Of a stretch of DNA of 64,000 bases, positions 11,201-24,000 are shown piece after piece (position 1 is the first letter of the stretch; each line of letters opens with the position of its first letter). The notes beneath the pieces are model-generated. The model ran no database searches and was not told the DNA's origin. It was given only the letters and a program-made list of their open reading frames with translations. Source of the stretch: Hoplostethus atlanticus (lineage: Eukaryota; Chordata; Actinopteri; Trachichthyiformes; Trachichthyidae); assembly GCA_034670405.1 (NCBI GenBank), contig JAXDDX010000179.1, positions 668,001 to 732,000 on the forward strand, written 5' to 3'. A program made the translations under genes and the position numbers.

Positions 11201-14200
11201 TGGTAAATTGAGAGCTTCGCCTTCAGGCTCAGCTCCCTCTTCACCACGACAGTCCGGTACAACGACCGCAAAACTGCACTCGCTGCACCGATCCGCCTGT
11301 CAATCTCATGCTCCATTTTACCCTCACTCGTGAACAAGACCCCGAGATACTTGAACTCCTTCACTTGGGGCAAAGACTCACTCCCCACCCAGAGGGGACA
11401 ATCCACCGCTGTCCTGCAGAGCACCATGGCCTCAGACTTGGAGGTGCTGACTCTCATCCCGGCCGCTTCACACTCAGCTGCAAACCGCCCCAGCGCGTGC
11501 TGGAGTTCACAGCTTGATGCAGCCATCAGGACTACATCATCTGCAAAAAGCAGAGATGCTATCCTGAGGTCACCGCACTGGACACCCTCCACACCCTGGC
11601 TGCGCCTTGAAATCCTGTCCATGAAAATCACAAACAGGATAGGTGACAAGGGACAGCCCTGGCGGAGGCCAACACGCACTGGGAACGAGCTTGACTTAGT
11701 GCTGAGAATGCGGACACAACTCTCGCTTTGGTTGTACAGAGATCGGATGGCTCGAATTAACGGCCCCGACACCCCATACTCCCGCAGCACCCCCCACAGG
11801 ATATCTCGAGGGACACGATCGTAAGCCTTCTCCAAGTCCACAAAACACATGAAGACTGGATGAGCAAACTCCCATGCCCCCTCCAAAATCCTTGCAAGGG
11901 TAAAGAGTTGGTCCACTGTTCCACGGCCAGGACGGAATCCGCCTTGTTCCTCCTGAATCTGAGGTTCGACAATTGGTCGCACTCTCCTTTCCAGCACCCT
12001 GGAATAGGCTTTCCCAGGGAGGCTGAGCAGTGTGATTCCCCGGTAGTTGGAGCACACCCTCCGGTCCCCCTTTTTAAAAATGGGAACCACCACCCCTGTC
12101 TGCCACTCCTTAGGCACTGTTCCCGACCTCCACGCGACATTGAAAAGGCGTGTCAGCCACGACAGCCCTACAACATCCAGGACCTTTAGCATTTCCGGGC
12201 GAATCTCATCCACCCCCGGGGCTTTGCCACTGCGGAGTTTTTTGACTACCTCAGTGACTTCCCCCAGTGCGATGGGCAACGACCCCCCGGAATCTTCAGG
12301 CCCTGCCTCCCCCATGGAGGGCGTATCCATCGGGTTTAGGAGTTCCTCGAAGTGCTCCTTCCACCGCTCGACTATAGCCCCAGCCGAGGTCAGCACCTCC
12401 CCACCCTTACTGAAAACAGCTTGGGTGGGCCCCTGCTTCCCCCTCCTAAGGCGCCGAACGGTTTGCCAGAATCTCTTCGAGGCCGACCTAAAGTCCTTCT
12501 CCATGGCTTCTCCGAACTCCTCCCATGTCCATTTTTTCGCCTCTGCCACTGCCAAAGCCGCTGCCCTCCGCGCCCGCCGGTACCCCTCAGCTGAATCAGG
12601 AGTCCCCCTGGCCAACCAGGCCTGGAAGCACTCCTTCTTCAACCTGACAGCTTCCCTCACCACTGGTGTCCACCACCGGGTTCTAGGGTTGCCGCCGCGA
12701 CAGGCACCGACAGCTTTCAGGCCGCAGCTCCGAGCAGCCGCATCAACGATGGTGGATTTGAACATGGTCCATTCGGACTCCATGTCCCCCTCCTCCTCCG
12801 GGACACGTGAGAAGTTCCTTCGGAGGTGCGAGTTGAACATCTTCCGGACAGGTGCCTCCTCCAGACGTTCCCAGTTCACCCGCACTACCCGTTTAGGTTT
12901 ACCAGGTCTGTCCGGAAGCTTGATCCAACTCACCACCAGGTGGTGATCAGTTGACAGCTCTGCACCTCTCTTCACCCGAGTGTCCAAGACATGTGGCCGC
13001 AGATCTGATGAAACGACTACAAAGTCGATCATCGACCTTTGGCCTAAAGTACTCCGGTACCAAGTACACTTATGAGCAACCTTATGCTCGAACATGGTGT
13101 TTGTTATGGCTAATCCATGCTTCGCACAGAAGTCCAACAACAAAACACCGCTCGGGTTCAGATCGGGCAGGCCGTTCCTCCCAATCACTCCCCTCCAGGT
13201 TTCTCCATCGTCACCCACGTGAGCGTTGAAGTCCCCCAGTAGGACTATAGAGTCCCCAGATGGTGCCCCCTCTAGGACCCCATCCACGGTCTCCAAGAAG
13301 GCCGGGTACTCTGACCTGCCATTAGGTGCATAAGCACAAACGACAGTCAGAGCTTTCCCCCTCCGCAATCCTCAGCCGCAGAGAGGCGACCCTCTCGTCC
13401 ACCGGGGCAAACTCCAACACAGCAGCGTTCAGCCGGGGGCTTGTGAGTATCCCCACTCCCGCCCGACGCCTCTCACCCTGGGCGACTCCAGAAAAGGAGA
13501 GAGTCCAACCCCTATCAAGGAGTTTGGTTCCAGAGCCAATGCTATGCGTAGAGGTGAGCCCAACTATATCTAGTTGGTATCGCTCTACCTCTCGCACAAG
13601 CTCCGGCTCCTTCCCCCCCAGAGAGGTGACATTCCACGTACCAAAAGCTAGTTTCTGTAGCCAAGGTCCAGTCCGCCAAGGCCTCTGCCTTTGCCTGCCA
13701 CCCGCGTGGCATCGCACCCGTCCCCTATTTCTCCTCCTGCAGGTGGTGGGCCCACAGGGGGGCGGCCCCACGTGGCTTCTTCGGGCTGAGCCCGACCGAG
13801 CTCCGCGGCAAGCCCGGCCACCAGACGCTCGCCTACGAGCTCCCCTCCCAGGCCTAGCACCAGGAGGGTGCCCAGGTCTCCCTATTCCGGGCAAGGTTTC
13901 TAAATCCTCTGGTGGCTTTATCATAGGGTCCTTTTGAACCGTTCTTTGTCTGTCCCCTCACCTGGAGCCAATTTGCCTAGGGTGACCCTACCAGGAGCAT
14001 ATGCTCCAGACAACACAGCCTTCAGGATCACAGGGGCACACAAACCTCCCCACCGCGATAAGGTGACGGTTCCCAGGGGAGGCTAATCCAAGTTTATCAT
14101 GTTAAAAGGCTAATTGATCATTAGAAAACTGTTGTGCTGATTAAAGAAGCAATACAATTGGCCTTCCTTAGGCTAGTTGAGAATCTGGAGCATCAGCATT

Positions 14201-17200
14201 TGTGGGTTCGATTATAGTCTCAAAATGGCCAGAAAAAAATAACTTTCTTCTGAAACTTGTCAGTCTATTCTTGTTCTGAGAAAGCAGCTTCATTAAATGG
14301 TACCCGCAAAACACCAGTCTCAATGTCAACAGTGAAGAGGCGACTCCAGGATGCTGGCCTTCTAGGCAGAGTAGCAAAGAAAAAGCCATATCTGAGACTG
14401 GCCAATAAAAGGAAAAGATTAAGATGGGCAAAGAACTATTTAGGGAAGAAGCAGTCAGCTGGTATTCTGTCTAAAATGGAGTGGCCAGGGCAGTCAGCAG
14501 ATCTCAACCCTATTGAGCTGTGGTGGGAGCATCTTGACCGTATGGTATGTAAGAAGTGCCCATCAAGCCAATCCAATTTGTGGGAGGTGCTTCAGGATTT
14601 CTTCAGATTACCTCAACAAAATGACAGCTAGAATGCCAAAGGTCTGCAAGGCTGTAATTGCTGATTCTTTGACAAAAGCAAAGTTTGAAGGACAAAATTA
14701 TTATTTCAAGTACAAATCATTATTTCTAACCTTGTCAATGTCTTGGCTATATTTTCTATTAATTTTGCAACTCATTTGATGAATAAAAGTGTGAGTTTTA
14801 ATGGAAAACATTACATTTTCTGGGTGACCCCAAAGTTTTGAACGGTAGTGTGTATATATATATGTGTGTGTTTCTAAAAGGCAGCCTAACAAACCAATGG
14901 GCTGCCTTGAAATGTGAAAAGAGAGAATAGTAAAAGCTCCACTTATACTCACCACAGTCTTGGTGCTCTCTATGAGGGCAGTTACGGCACTTTTCAGATG
15001 AGCGTCTTTGGCTGGGGCGTCCGTAAAGACAAAGATCTCAGAGGAGGGTGGAGCCGCCGTCAATGCAAGCTGAAGTACATTACAATTTTTAATTTTTAAT
15101 GAAAAAAAACATGACTAATATTTTAGTCATGTTTAAATTATTTAGTTAACAAAAAATGCAACATTCAAATCGATAATATTAAACATTTAAGCAATTAATA
15201 ATACTACAAATTATACTTCTAAAATAATTTGCTGACATTTTAACTTTGTTAGCGCACAGCCACTCTGGTTACTGGTAGGCACCACCCCTATTACTTTCTT
15301 GGATGTGTTAAAATAATTTTTTCAAACCAAACGAGGAGAAATATGACTTTAATTCCTGCCTCCAAAACTAATGATAATAAAATGTCACCTAGACGATTCC
15401 CTCAGTACAAACAGTAACTACCGTCGTTACTCCATACAGTTGAAACACCTACAAAGACCCTTCACTAGAACTAAATTTAAAAAATAAATCTAAACTAGCA
15501 AATCTCATCTGAAAAATAATTGAAATATCCAACTTTTCAAGATATGAGTTAACAAATCAGCAATTTATTTAGCAGTAAATTAGTAATTTAACAACTACTG
15601 CTGTTAAAATATGGAGAAAAAGCCTGAAAGTGGTGCAAACTAATGTTGGAGGTTGACTGCTCCTGAACTCCAATGACGGTGTAGCCTACTTGCTAAAAAG
15701 TGCTAGAAAGTCATGTTCTAAACACACACACACACACACACACACCTGCAGTCCAGACAAGCATAACTCTGGGATGTCCCCTCCTCCGCTGGCTGTCAGC
15801 TTGTTGATCTGGTCTTTGAAGATGTCTGCATTGGTTGTCATTATCAGAGGCCCAAAAGCTGCATACACAAAGACAGTATACAAAACATGAGGATCTTCCC
15901 AATAGTGACCTGTACCCCCTTTTGCACAATCCAAGTAACTTGAAGTTATTTCGAAAAGAGATTCACTTGGGGCATCTTTTTTTTATGGAAAGAGCAGGTG
16001 GTGGTAGTATTCGGTGCACTCAATGTACAGGAAATGCATACTTTATTCATTGTCTGTGTTTAGGACAGTGATGCCTGTGCAGCTTGCATGTTAGTAGTGG
16101 TTCTTTTTTCAATTTTCATCATTTGTATGTGCAGTTAAACTAAACCTAAACCTACTTTATTTGGAAGCTGAGATGTCAAATAGAGCCTGAAGGCACCGTG
16201 AACAACTCTTCCTTGGGTTGGAGATTGTACTTGGATAAATTCTACTCATATTTTCATAGTCTTCAATCCTGTGTAATGAGCTACAGATACCATTAGATAC
16301 AAGTTACCTACCTGGGTCATTGAAAGGCACCAATATGTAGGCTGAGGGCTCCTGCTGGGTTTCCTGCTTTCTGTCAATGATGGAGAAGGAGACTCTCTTC
16401 GCCTCGGCTATGTCGTCCCTCATACTGCCTGTGGTGTCGATAACGAAACACAGCACAAAGGACTTGGAGAGGCCCATCAAGCTGGGGGAACAAGAGAGAA
16501 TTTATCAACATGCAAATCCGGGGAGCTCTTGGTGCTCCAAAGTGCCAGGGCATGTGCCTCGGCTACCAGTAAACCAGGCCATGCTCTTCATCTTTGATCG
16601 GCACTCGGTTTAATTCAAATGGGGACACAAATTGGCTCAAGTGAAAGTGACCCATACAGCAGGAATTTCTTGTCTCCAACAGCTACTCTGATGTCATCCA
16701 GCAGCTCCATAGTGGCGTCAACGGCCAGGTTCGCTGCTTTATGGTGGAGCGAACCGTGACTGGCCCCAACCTTGTCCTTATTGATGCCCCCCACTGGGTC
16801 CTGTCGGCTGGTCCAGTCAAAAAAGCCACCATGGCTGCATTTACCTTGGGGTGGAGAGGAAAACAAGATTATGTGCAGCCCCACAGAGCATTCATCAATG
16901 ACAAATTCTGCTAATACTTCAACTACTACTAGTACGAGCTATTACTAACAGCCAGGGTCACATTTGACAGCCTCTGTCTTCCTCTGGTGGCTGTCAAATG
17001 TGACCCTGGCTGTCTTTGACAATGTCCACAGACCGGAGACTGAGTTTGTGGTTTACTGATTACTGAATAGAAAACACAAACCACTACTTCTGCTACTACT
17101 ACTTCTGCTAATACTTCAACTATTACTAATTATGCTACTTCTATTTTTTCTGCTACTACTACATTTTACCACTTACTGCTTGTGCTTATACTACTACTTC

Positions 17201-18003
17201 AGCTACTACTACTACTGCTGCTGCTATTACTACTTCTACTACTATGATTTCTTGACAGAATCTTAAATTGACTTTTTAAAAAACACTTTTAAGCTAAAGC
17301 AAGCACACAAATTTTCTTCAGAAAATGTAACCTTTTCTAGTTATTAGTGTGCTTGCTTCAGGTTCAAAAATTGTAACACTTCCAGTGATCTTGAACGCAT
17401 CGTCATTTATTTAGCCTGGGGACTTTTGACACTCGCGCGAGCAACTTTGCTATATTGCAGATTTCGGTCAAAGAAAATCAATTGGTTACAACCATGGCAG
17501 CAGGTAATTGCAGATTGCGGTCGAAGAAAATCAATTGTTTCAAGGTAACAATTAACGTTAAAAGTTGGCTAAGTTGGCAAAGGTGTAACTATAACGTTAG
17601 CCCAAAGTAGGCTAGCGTCGTCATTTCAGTTGACTACCTGCTAACGCAGACAACAGAATAAGCTCCATTACATCGCTGTCTTTGACAACACAGCTTTAAC
17701 GTTACGCTAACTAAAGTTAAAAACTTTGTTTTGACTGAAACTACCCTTAACTACCGTTCCTTTTAACGGTTACCATTAGGTTTCGTGAGCTTGCTGGCAA
17801 TCCCGGAGTTTGTTTTTAACATAGATAGTTTATATTCGCGAACGTTATCCATACTACTGCTGCTGCTGCTGTTACTTTTCCTGTCACTACTTCTACGACA
17901 ATTTCTTAACACAGTATCTTACAGATTAACCTGACTTCTTAATAACCACTTCAGTTTAAGCAAGCACACACATTTTCTTCAGAAAATTTAACCTTTTCTA
18001 GTT

Positions 18004-18036
<33 letters not shown>

Positions 18037-21000
18037 CTTCTTTTTCCCCCCCAAAAGTTCAGACTTCAACTACTTTCACACCATTTAAGCTATCAATGCC
18101 GTTCAAACTTTAGTCTGGAAGGAAGATCTGCCATTTCAATTTCTGATTATACTTTTACTTTGTCTGCAATTGAATTTTTTGGCCCCATAGGAATGCATTA
18201 TGAAAAGTTAAGTTTTGCTTTGACAATGGCTCTGTCTGTACAAGCCACTAGAGTCAGAGACTGTCAAACAGCCAGGGTCACATTTCTTTCACAATGACCA
18301 CAGACTCCAGCAACATTTTCAAGCTGAAGCAACCACACAAATGTTCTTCACATTTATTTTTTTCTTTTCTAGTTCCTGTGCTGCTTTTGACTGGATCATT
18401 TCGCCACTAATACATCTGGTCAATTTTGTATTTAGCTAATTCAGCTTGTTACATAGCTAACCATAGTATCTGGTCAGCTAACTATGCCTATCTTGTTAAT
18501 ACATCTGATATATACACAGCTAGCTAATATACAGAAAGAAACAATATATTTCTATTTTTATTTGATTATATTTCCATTCTATTATCACATGAAATTTTTA
18601 TACAGTGCGTTTATAACTTGTACAATGCCTGTTCATAACCTGTACAATGCTTACTTGTGTCGTCCCTGACAAATAAAAATAAGGCCAGCACTAATAGTAG
18701 CTATTATTTCTTGCTTTGCTAAATTAGGCTGCTGGCTAGTTAGCTAGCTAACAATGCCAGGTTAACTGAGTTGAGCTAGTTAGAGACAGGACCAAAGGGA
18801 CTAGGCCTAAAGACAAGGCGGTGTCACAGTAACCTAAATGCAGAAACACAGGGACTATAGACACTATACACTTTTACTTATATTACTTAATTGACCTACA
18901 TCTCTTTTTCTAGCCTGGTTGTTATATACTGTATTTATTAATTGTCCACTTCTCCAATGGATCTCCATCATGGTGCCAGACATGGTTGATAGATTTGTGA
19001 CGCTACCGCAAAGCCTCTACAGAGTGAAGTCTCTCCCCCCGGACTCACTGACTTAAATTTACCTCTTGATGAATTTAAAGTGAACCTACACAATAAACAC
19101 AACCCAACTGAGATCCCTCCAGGTTACCTGCAGGCTTTTCTGGGGAGAAGATGTTGAAGTACCCTGAGGTGAGAAGCCCCTTCTGCAACAGCTCAGGCAG
19201 AAGGTTGTTGTTGCAATTCCCTCCTGTACAGCTCCTACAGGTTGGAGTGCTTGGGCCTGGAGCAAGTTTAGGGAATAACAGAATAAATGTATAGGGATTA
19301 ATAATAACAAAACATTATAAAAAGGGTAATCCACTAAAACTCATTATAGATGCTTAAAACGGGTGACTGCTAGTTGGATTACACATTAACATACAGTATA
19401 TGAAATGGGGAAAAAAAGTTTTTTGTTTGTGACATTACAAACCCATTATTTCACGTTCTGCAAAATGACAAATCAGAGAGGTAGTTCTATTTCTCGTAGG
19501 CTTCGCCGTTTAGGCTTCGCCTTATGGGCTATGCTCGTGCGCGTGAGCGCGAGCACTGAAAAATCAACGATGCACCTATCAGCTGGGGCTCCGCCCCCAA
19601 GCATCTGTATATAATGCCGTGTCTGCCGGCATTCGTCCTCCTTTTTCTTTCAGCGAACACCTAAGCTAAAAGAGTATGAATTCCTTGATCAGCCCTTTTC
19701 AGGGCCAATAGCTATAATTCCTGCCCGGCGGATCTTCTGCCAGAGGATGGCCACTCTTCATGCTTCCACCGCCTCGGCACAGAGCGTGCTAGAGCCGCTG
19801 TGGAAAGAACGGCGCACTGTGCCACTTGCCTTTCCCTTCCCAGGGATAGGCTCGCGGCTAGATACCGCCACTCCCGATATCCTGAGGCACTTGGCATTTT
19901 TGATGCTGTCGGCCCTCCTGATATGGAGTTAGATGACGGCAGGGCAAGTAGTGGAGATCCCGATCCGGATGCACTGTTTGTCGCCACTAGTGACTCCTCT
20001 CTGGCTAAGCCACGATCTTCATCACAGAGCTCATCCGTCTTCCCGGCTGCCCGCTCTTCCCACTGGTCCAGCCCTACCTTAATGGAGCGGCCAAGGACCT
20101 GTCATCCCTTATAGCCCCAGGTAAGGCATTTGCCGACTTGACCAGGGTAGAGGGTTGGAGCGCTCAACAGGGGATACCTCGCCTAGAGTCTCCCCTAGCT
20201 TACCACCAGAGCACTGCTAAGGTGTGTGAGAAAGGGTGACTGGCTAACGTCCATCAATCTCAAGGATGCTTACTTCCATGTCCCCATTCTCCAATCTCAC
20301 AGGAAATTCCTCCGCTTCGCCTTTCAGGGCAAATTGTACGAATACCAATGCCTCCCCTTCGGCTATTCCCTAGCCCCACACACTTTCTCAAAGTGTGTCG
20401 AGGTGGCGCTGGGCCCGCTCCGTCAACGAGGGATAAGAATTCTATTTTACCTCGACGACATCCTGGTTTTGAGCCCATCGGAGGAGGAAGCCAGGGAAAA
20501 CACGAGGTCACTAGTGTTGCACCTCTCCCTTCTAGGCTTCGCCATCAATTGGGAGAAAAGCACGCCATTCCCCAGCTGTCAGTTGGTGTATCTGGGTGTA
20601 TCCCTAGATTCAACATCTATGACAGCGGGCTCTCGCCCCAGAGGCAAGTAGCCATTTCGTCGGCGCAAATGGAGTTCCACACCCACAGGGTCGTGACAGC
20701 CCTGTCAGTTATGCGTCTCCTAGGGCTTATGGCGGCAGCTCACCCAGTGGTTCCGCTGGGTCTGCTCTTCATGAGCAAACTGCAAAGATGGTTTGCTCGC
20801 CAAAATTAGACCCCAGGAGTCACAAGCGCAGAATGTTGTTCATTCCGCACTCTGTGACATCAGTCCTGAACCATTGGAGAGACCCCATGACCATGTCCAC
20901 AGGGGTTCCTTTGGGCAGAGTAGCATCTCATGTTGTCGTGTTCACAGATGCTTCTCTGATGGGGTAGGGGGGGACCTGTCTCTCCCACTTGGTCGGCGCC

Positions 21001-24000
21001 CGGTGGCGGACTCCTCCCTCTGCTCACATAAATATGCTGGAACTGACCATGGTCCTGAAAGTGCTGAAGCATTTTCACACCCTGGTTCGGGGTCGCCATG
21101 TGCTGGTGAGAACAGACAGCATGTCGGTGGCAGCCTATATCAACTGCCAAGGTGGAGTACGTTCCTCTGCCCTCCACAGTGCGGCAGTCAAGCTCTGGCT
21201 TTGGGCGTTCCAGAACCTCCTCAGTCTGAGCTCTTCACATAGCGGGCATCCAGAATGTCGGAGGAGACCTCATGTCCCGTGGCGGACCCATCCCGACATT
21301 GTCAAACAGATCTGGCAGAGATTCGGGGAAACCCAGGTGGACCTGTTTGCCTCCAGGGAGAACACTCTTTGCAGTTCCCCCTGAGCCCGTAGGATCTTCT
21401 GCCGCTGGGTGTGGACGCAATGGCCCATGTTCCATGGCCCCAAACGCTCCTCTATGCCTTCCCACCTCTCCAGCTGGTCAGCCCTCTACTGGAGAGGGTC
21501 AGACAAGAGTGTCTAACCCTCATTCTTGTAGCTCCAGAGACACAGTCGGCCCTGTGGTTCCCGGAGCTACAATCCTTGTCACATGGCCGGTCCCGATGAG
21601 ACAGGACTCACTGTCACAAGCCCTAGGCACCGTTCAGCAACCTCTGATTCCCGGGGGTCCGCTGATGGTTTGGTCTCTGAAAGGTTGATTCTTCAGGACA
21701 AGGGGCTGTCGACAGCAGTAATTGGTACAAATCAGAGCACACGCGCCTCTTCCACTATCACTACATACGCAGCGAAGTGGATTGTGATTGTAATGGCTGT
21801 GCCAAATGATACAATGGCTGCTTTGGCGCTGTTGGAAGATATTGCAATTTAGGCGAGAACGAGTCTTCAGAGACCGTACTGATTTTCTGGCCCATGATGA
21901 TGACTGGCTAATGCGCCGCTTTCGATTTCCAAGAGCTGTTCTCTTGGAATTGTGTGCTGAACTGGGCCCTGTGTTGGAACGGCACTCTCGGAGAAACCCT
22001 GCCATCCCCGTCCATCTAAAAGTATTGACAACAATCGGGTTTTTAGCGACGGGGACATTTTAGCGGGTTGCTTGCGGACAGATCAGGGATATCCCAGTCT
22101 GCCCTGAGCCGGGTCATGCCAATGGTGTGGGCATAATTTCTTTGAGTAATAGATACATCAGGTTCCCTTACACAGCAGCTGAACAGGCCAACATCCGGTC
22201 CGGTTTCCCAAATGTAATATATGTATATAATATTGTTTTGTATAATATGTATATAATATTTTATACCCTCAGGTGACAATGGTTATGCATTGACGCCATG
22301 GATACTTATGCCATTTACAAACGCCCAGAGTGCACAACAGACGCGCTATAATATGGTGCACAGTCGTGCGTGCTCTGTGGTAGAGCGTTGCATTGGGCTT
22401 TTAAAAGGGAGATGGTTTCGGTTACTTTCTGCCATTCAACTTGTTTCATTTTGTTGGTAATGCCAGAGCTTAGGCTTCGAAATAAAACGCGTTTTCTTGT
22501 AATTTTGATCAACCATTATTTCAAGTTCACAGTCGTAAAATTGCTGTTCTTCTTCTATTGCTTCTTAAATGCTTCCGCCGTTTCTCCTCAAAACTAAACT
22601 AAATGCTGGCCCTTTATATGCAAACCAGGCGGGGGTGTGTTGGAAGCCATTTATAGTAAATTGTGGGCATGGTCAGAAGGCTCGTGCACGTGCACACAAT
22701 TTCAGGATGATTGAGATGTGTGAGGAAAAAACACGTGGGGACAGACGTACGTGGGGTTTAATACATCTGACGAAAAGACTGCGTATGCATGTTTCCTGTT
22801 TTGTGCGTACACAGATTTCTACACCTAAATATACACAGAGTTTTATACATTTGGCCCCTTCTGTGCAAAACAAGTGCGCTGTTTGAAACATGCATGCACA
22901 TACACACAGACCAGCAGTGTCCTACCTGCCAGGTTCTCCAGAGGTTCATCAGGTCTGATCAGGGCGCTGTATGAAGCGCCGTTCCCCAGCTCTACCCAGT
23001 TACTGTGGCTATAGAAGTCCTAAATATATAGGGAAACATTGTAATGAATAAATAATAACCCAACAGCTCTATCTATCTATCTGTCCATCCAGCCATCCAT
23101 CCATCTATCCATCCATCCATCCATCCATCCATCCAGCTCACCTGTAGGGTGTGGCAGATTTGTCCCAGGGTCCACCTTCCTGAGACAAAGTTCTCCTGCT
23201 TCACACTGGCCTTCACAGCAGACATTCCTGAAGTAGAAAAGGATGAAACAAAGTAGAATAGTGCCTCATTTCTCTAAATTTCTTGTTTTGATTATTATTA
23301 TATTATTATTATAATTTTTTTTGATATCCCGATTTGGACCAAAATGCTTCATCTGTACCCAGTGTGATGATATCCCGTCCTCCCTGGAAGGTCTCATCGT
23401 CAAAGTGATGCGCCCCACTCAGCGCGAACACCACGTCCACCTGCGCGTTGCTTAGGTACATAATGGCGATGGAAGAGTGGAACTTGACCGTGGAGAGGAG
23501 TGAGTTGGAGGTGCCAATAGAGGAACAAGCCCTTTGCACCTTGCTGACTGATAGGCTGTCATCAATCTGTAGAGAGAGAAGTGAGAAATGACCCACTCTC
23601 CAGCCCGGTCTCCCGAACTTTCGAGAAATAAAAGACTCTCTGTCTCCCTTATGTTTCTATGTTACATTTCTCTTGTGCTTCCTTATTGGCGAAGCAGGTT
23701 TTGAAAACATACTATATTGTGCACAGTAAAACATAACATATTTGCACAGTAAAATAATTGCACATGACAAGCAATTGTTACGTTAAAACCTTTATTGTTT
23801 ATTTATGCCGGGTGGTTGGATTGGCCTCGCCACCTGTGGAAGTTAAATTACATGGTGTGATTAGCAGAGCTCGGAGCAACTATTCAGTCAAGCAGGTGCC
23901 ATAAACAGCATTAAGTAATTGTGTGCAGTTATTTATGATTAACATAATTTACAAGTATAGTAATGTCATATGCTGAAAGCTTACCTGTGCTCTCCTGTCT

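Noticed and set aside
12047-12946. Long plus-strand open frame of about 300 codons
   Set aside because: It lies antisense to the LINE reverse transcriptase coding region and is a shadow of its GC-rich codons; no family motif.
21806-22063. Domesticated HARBI1 gene
   Set aside because: Frameshifts, stops and missing middle segments show a decayed transposase rather than a host gene.
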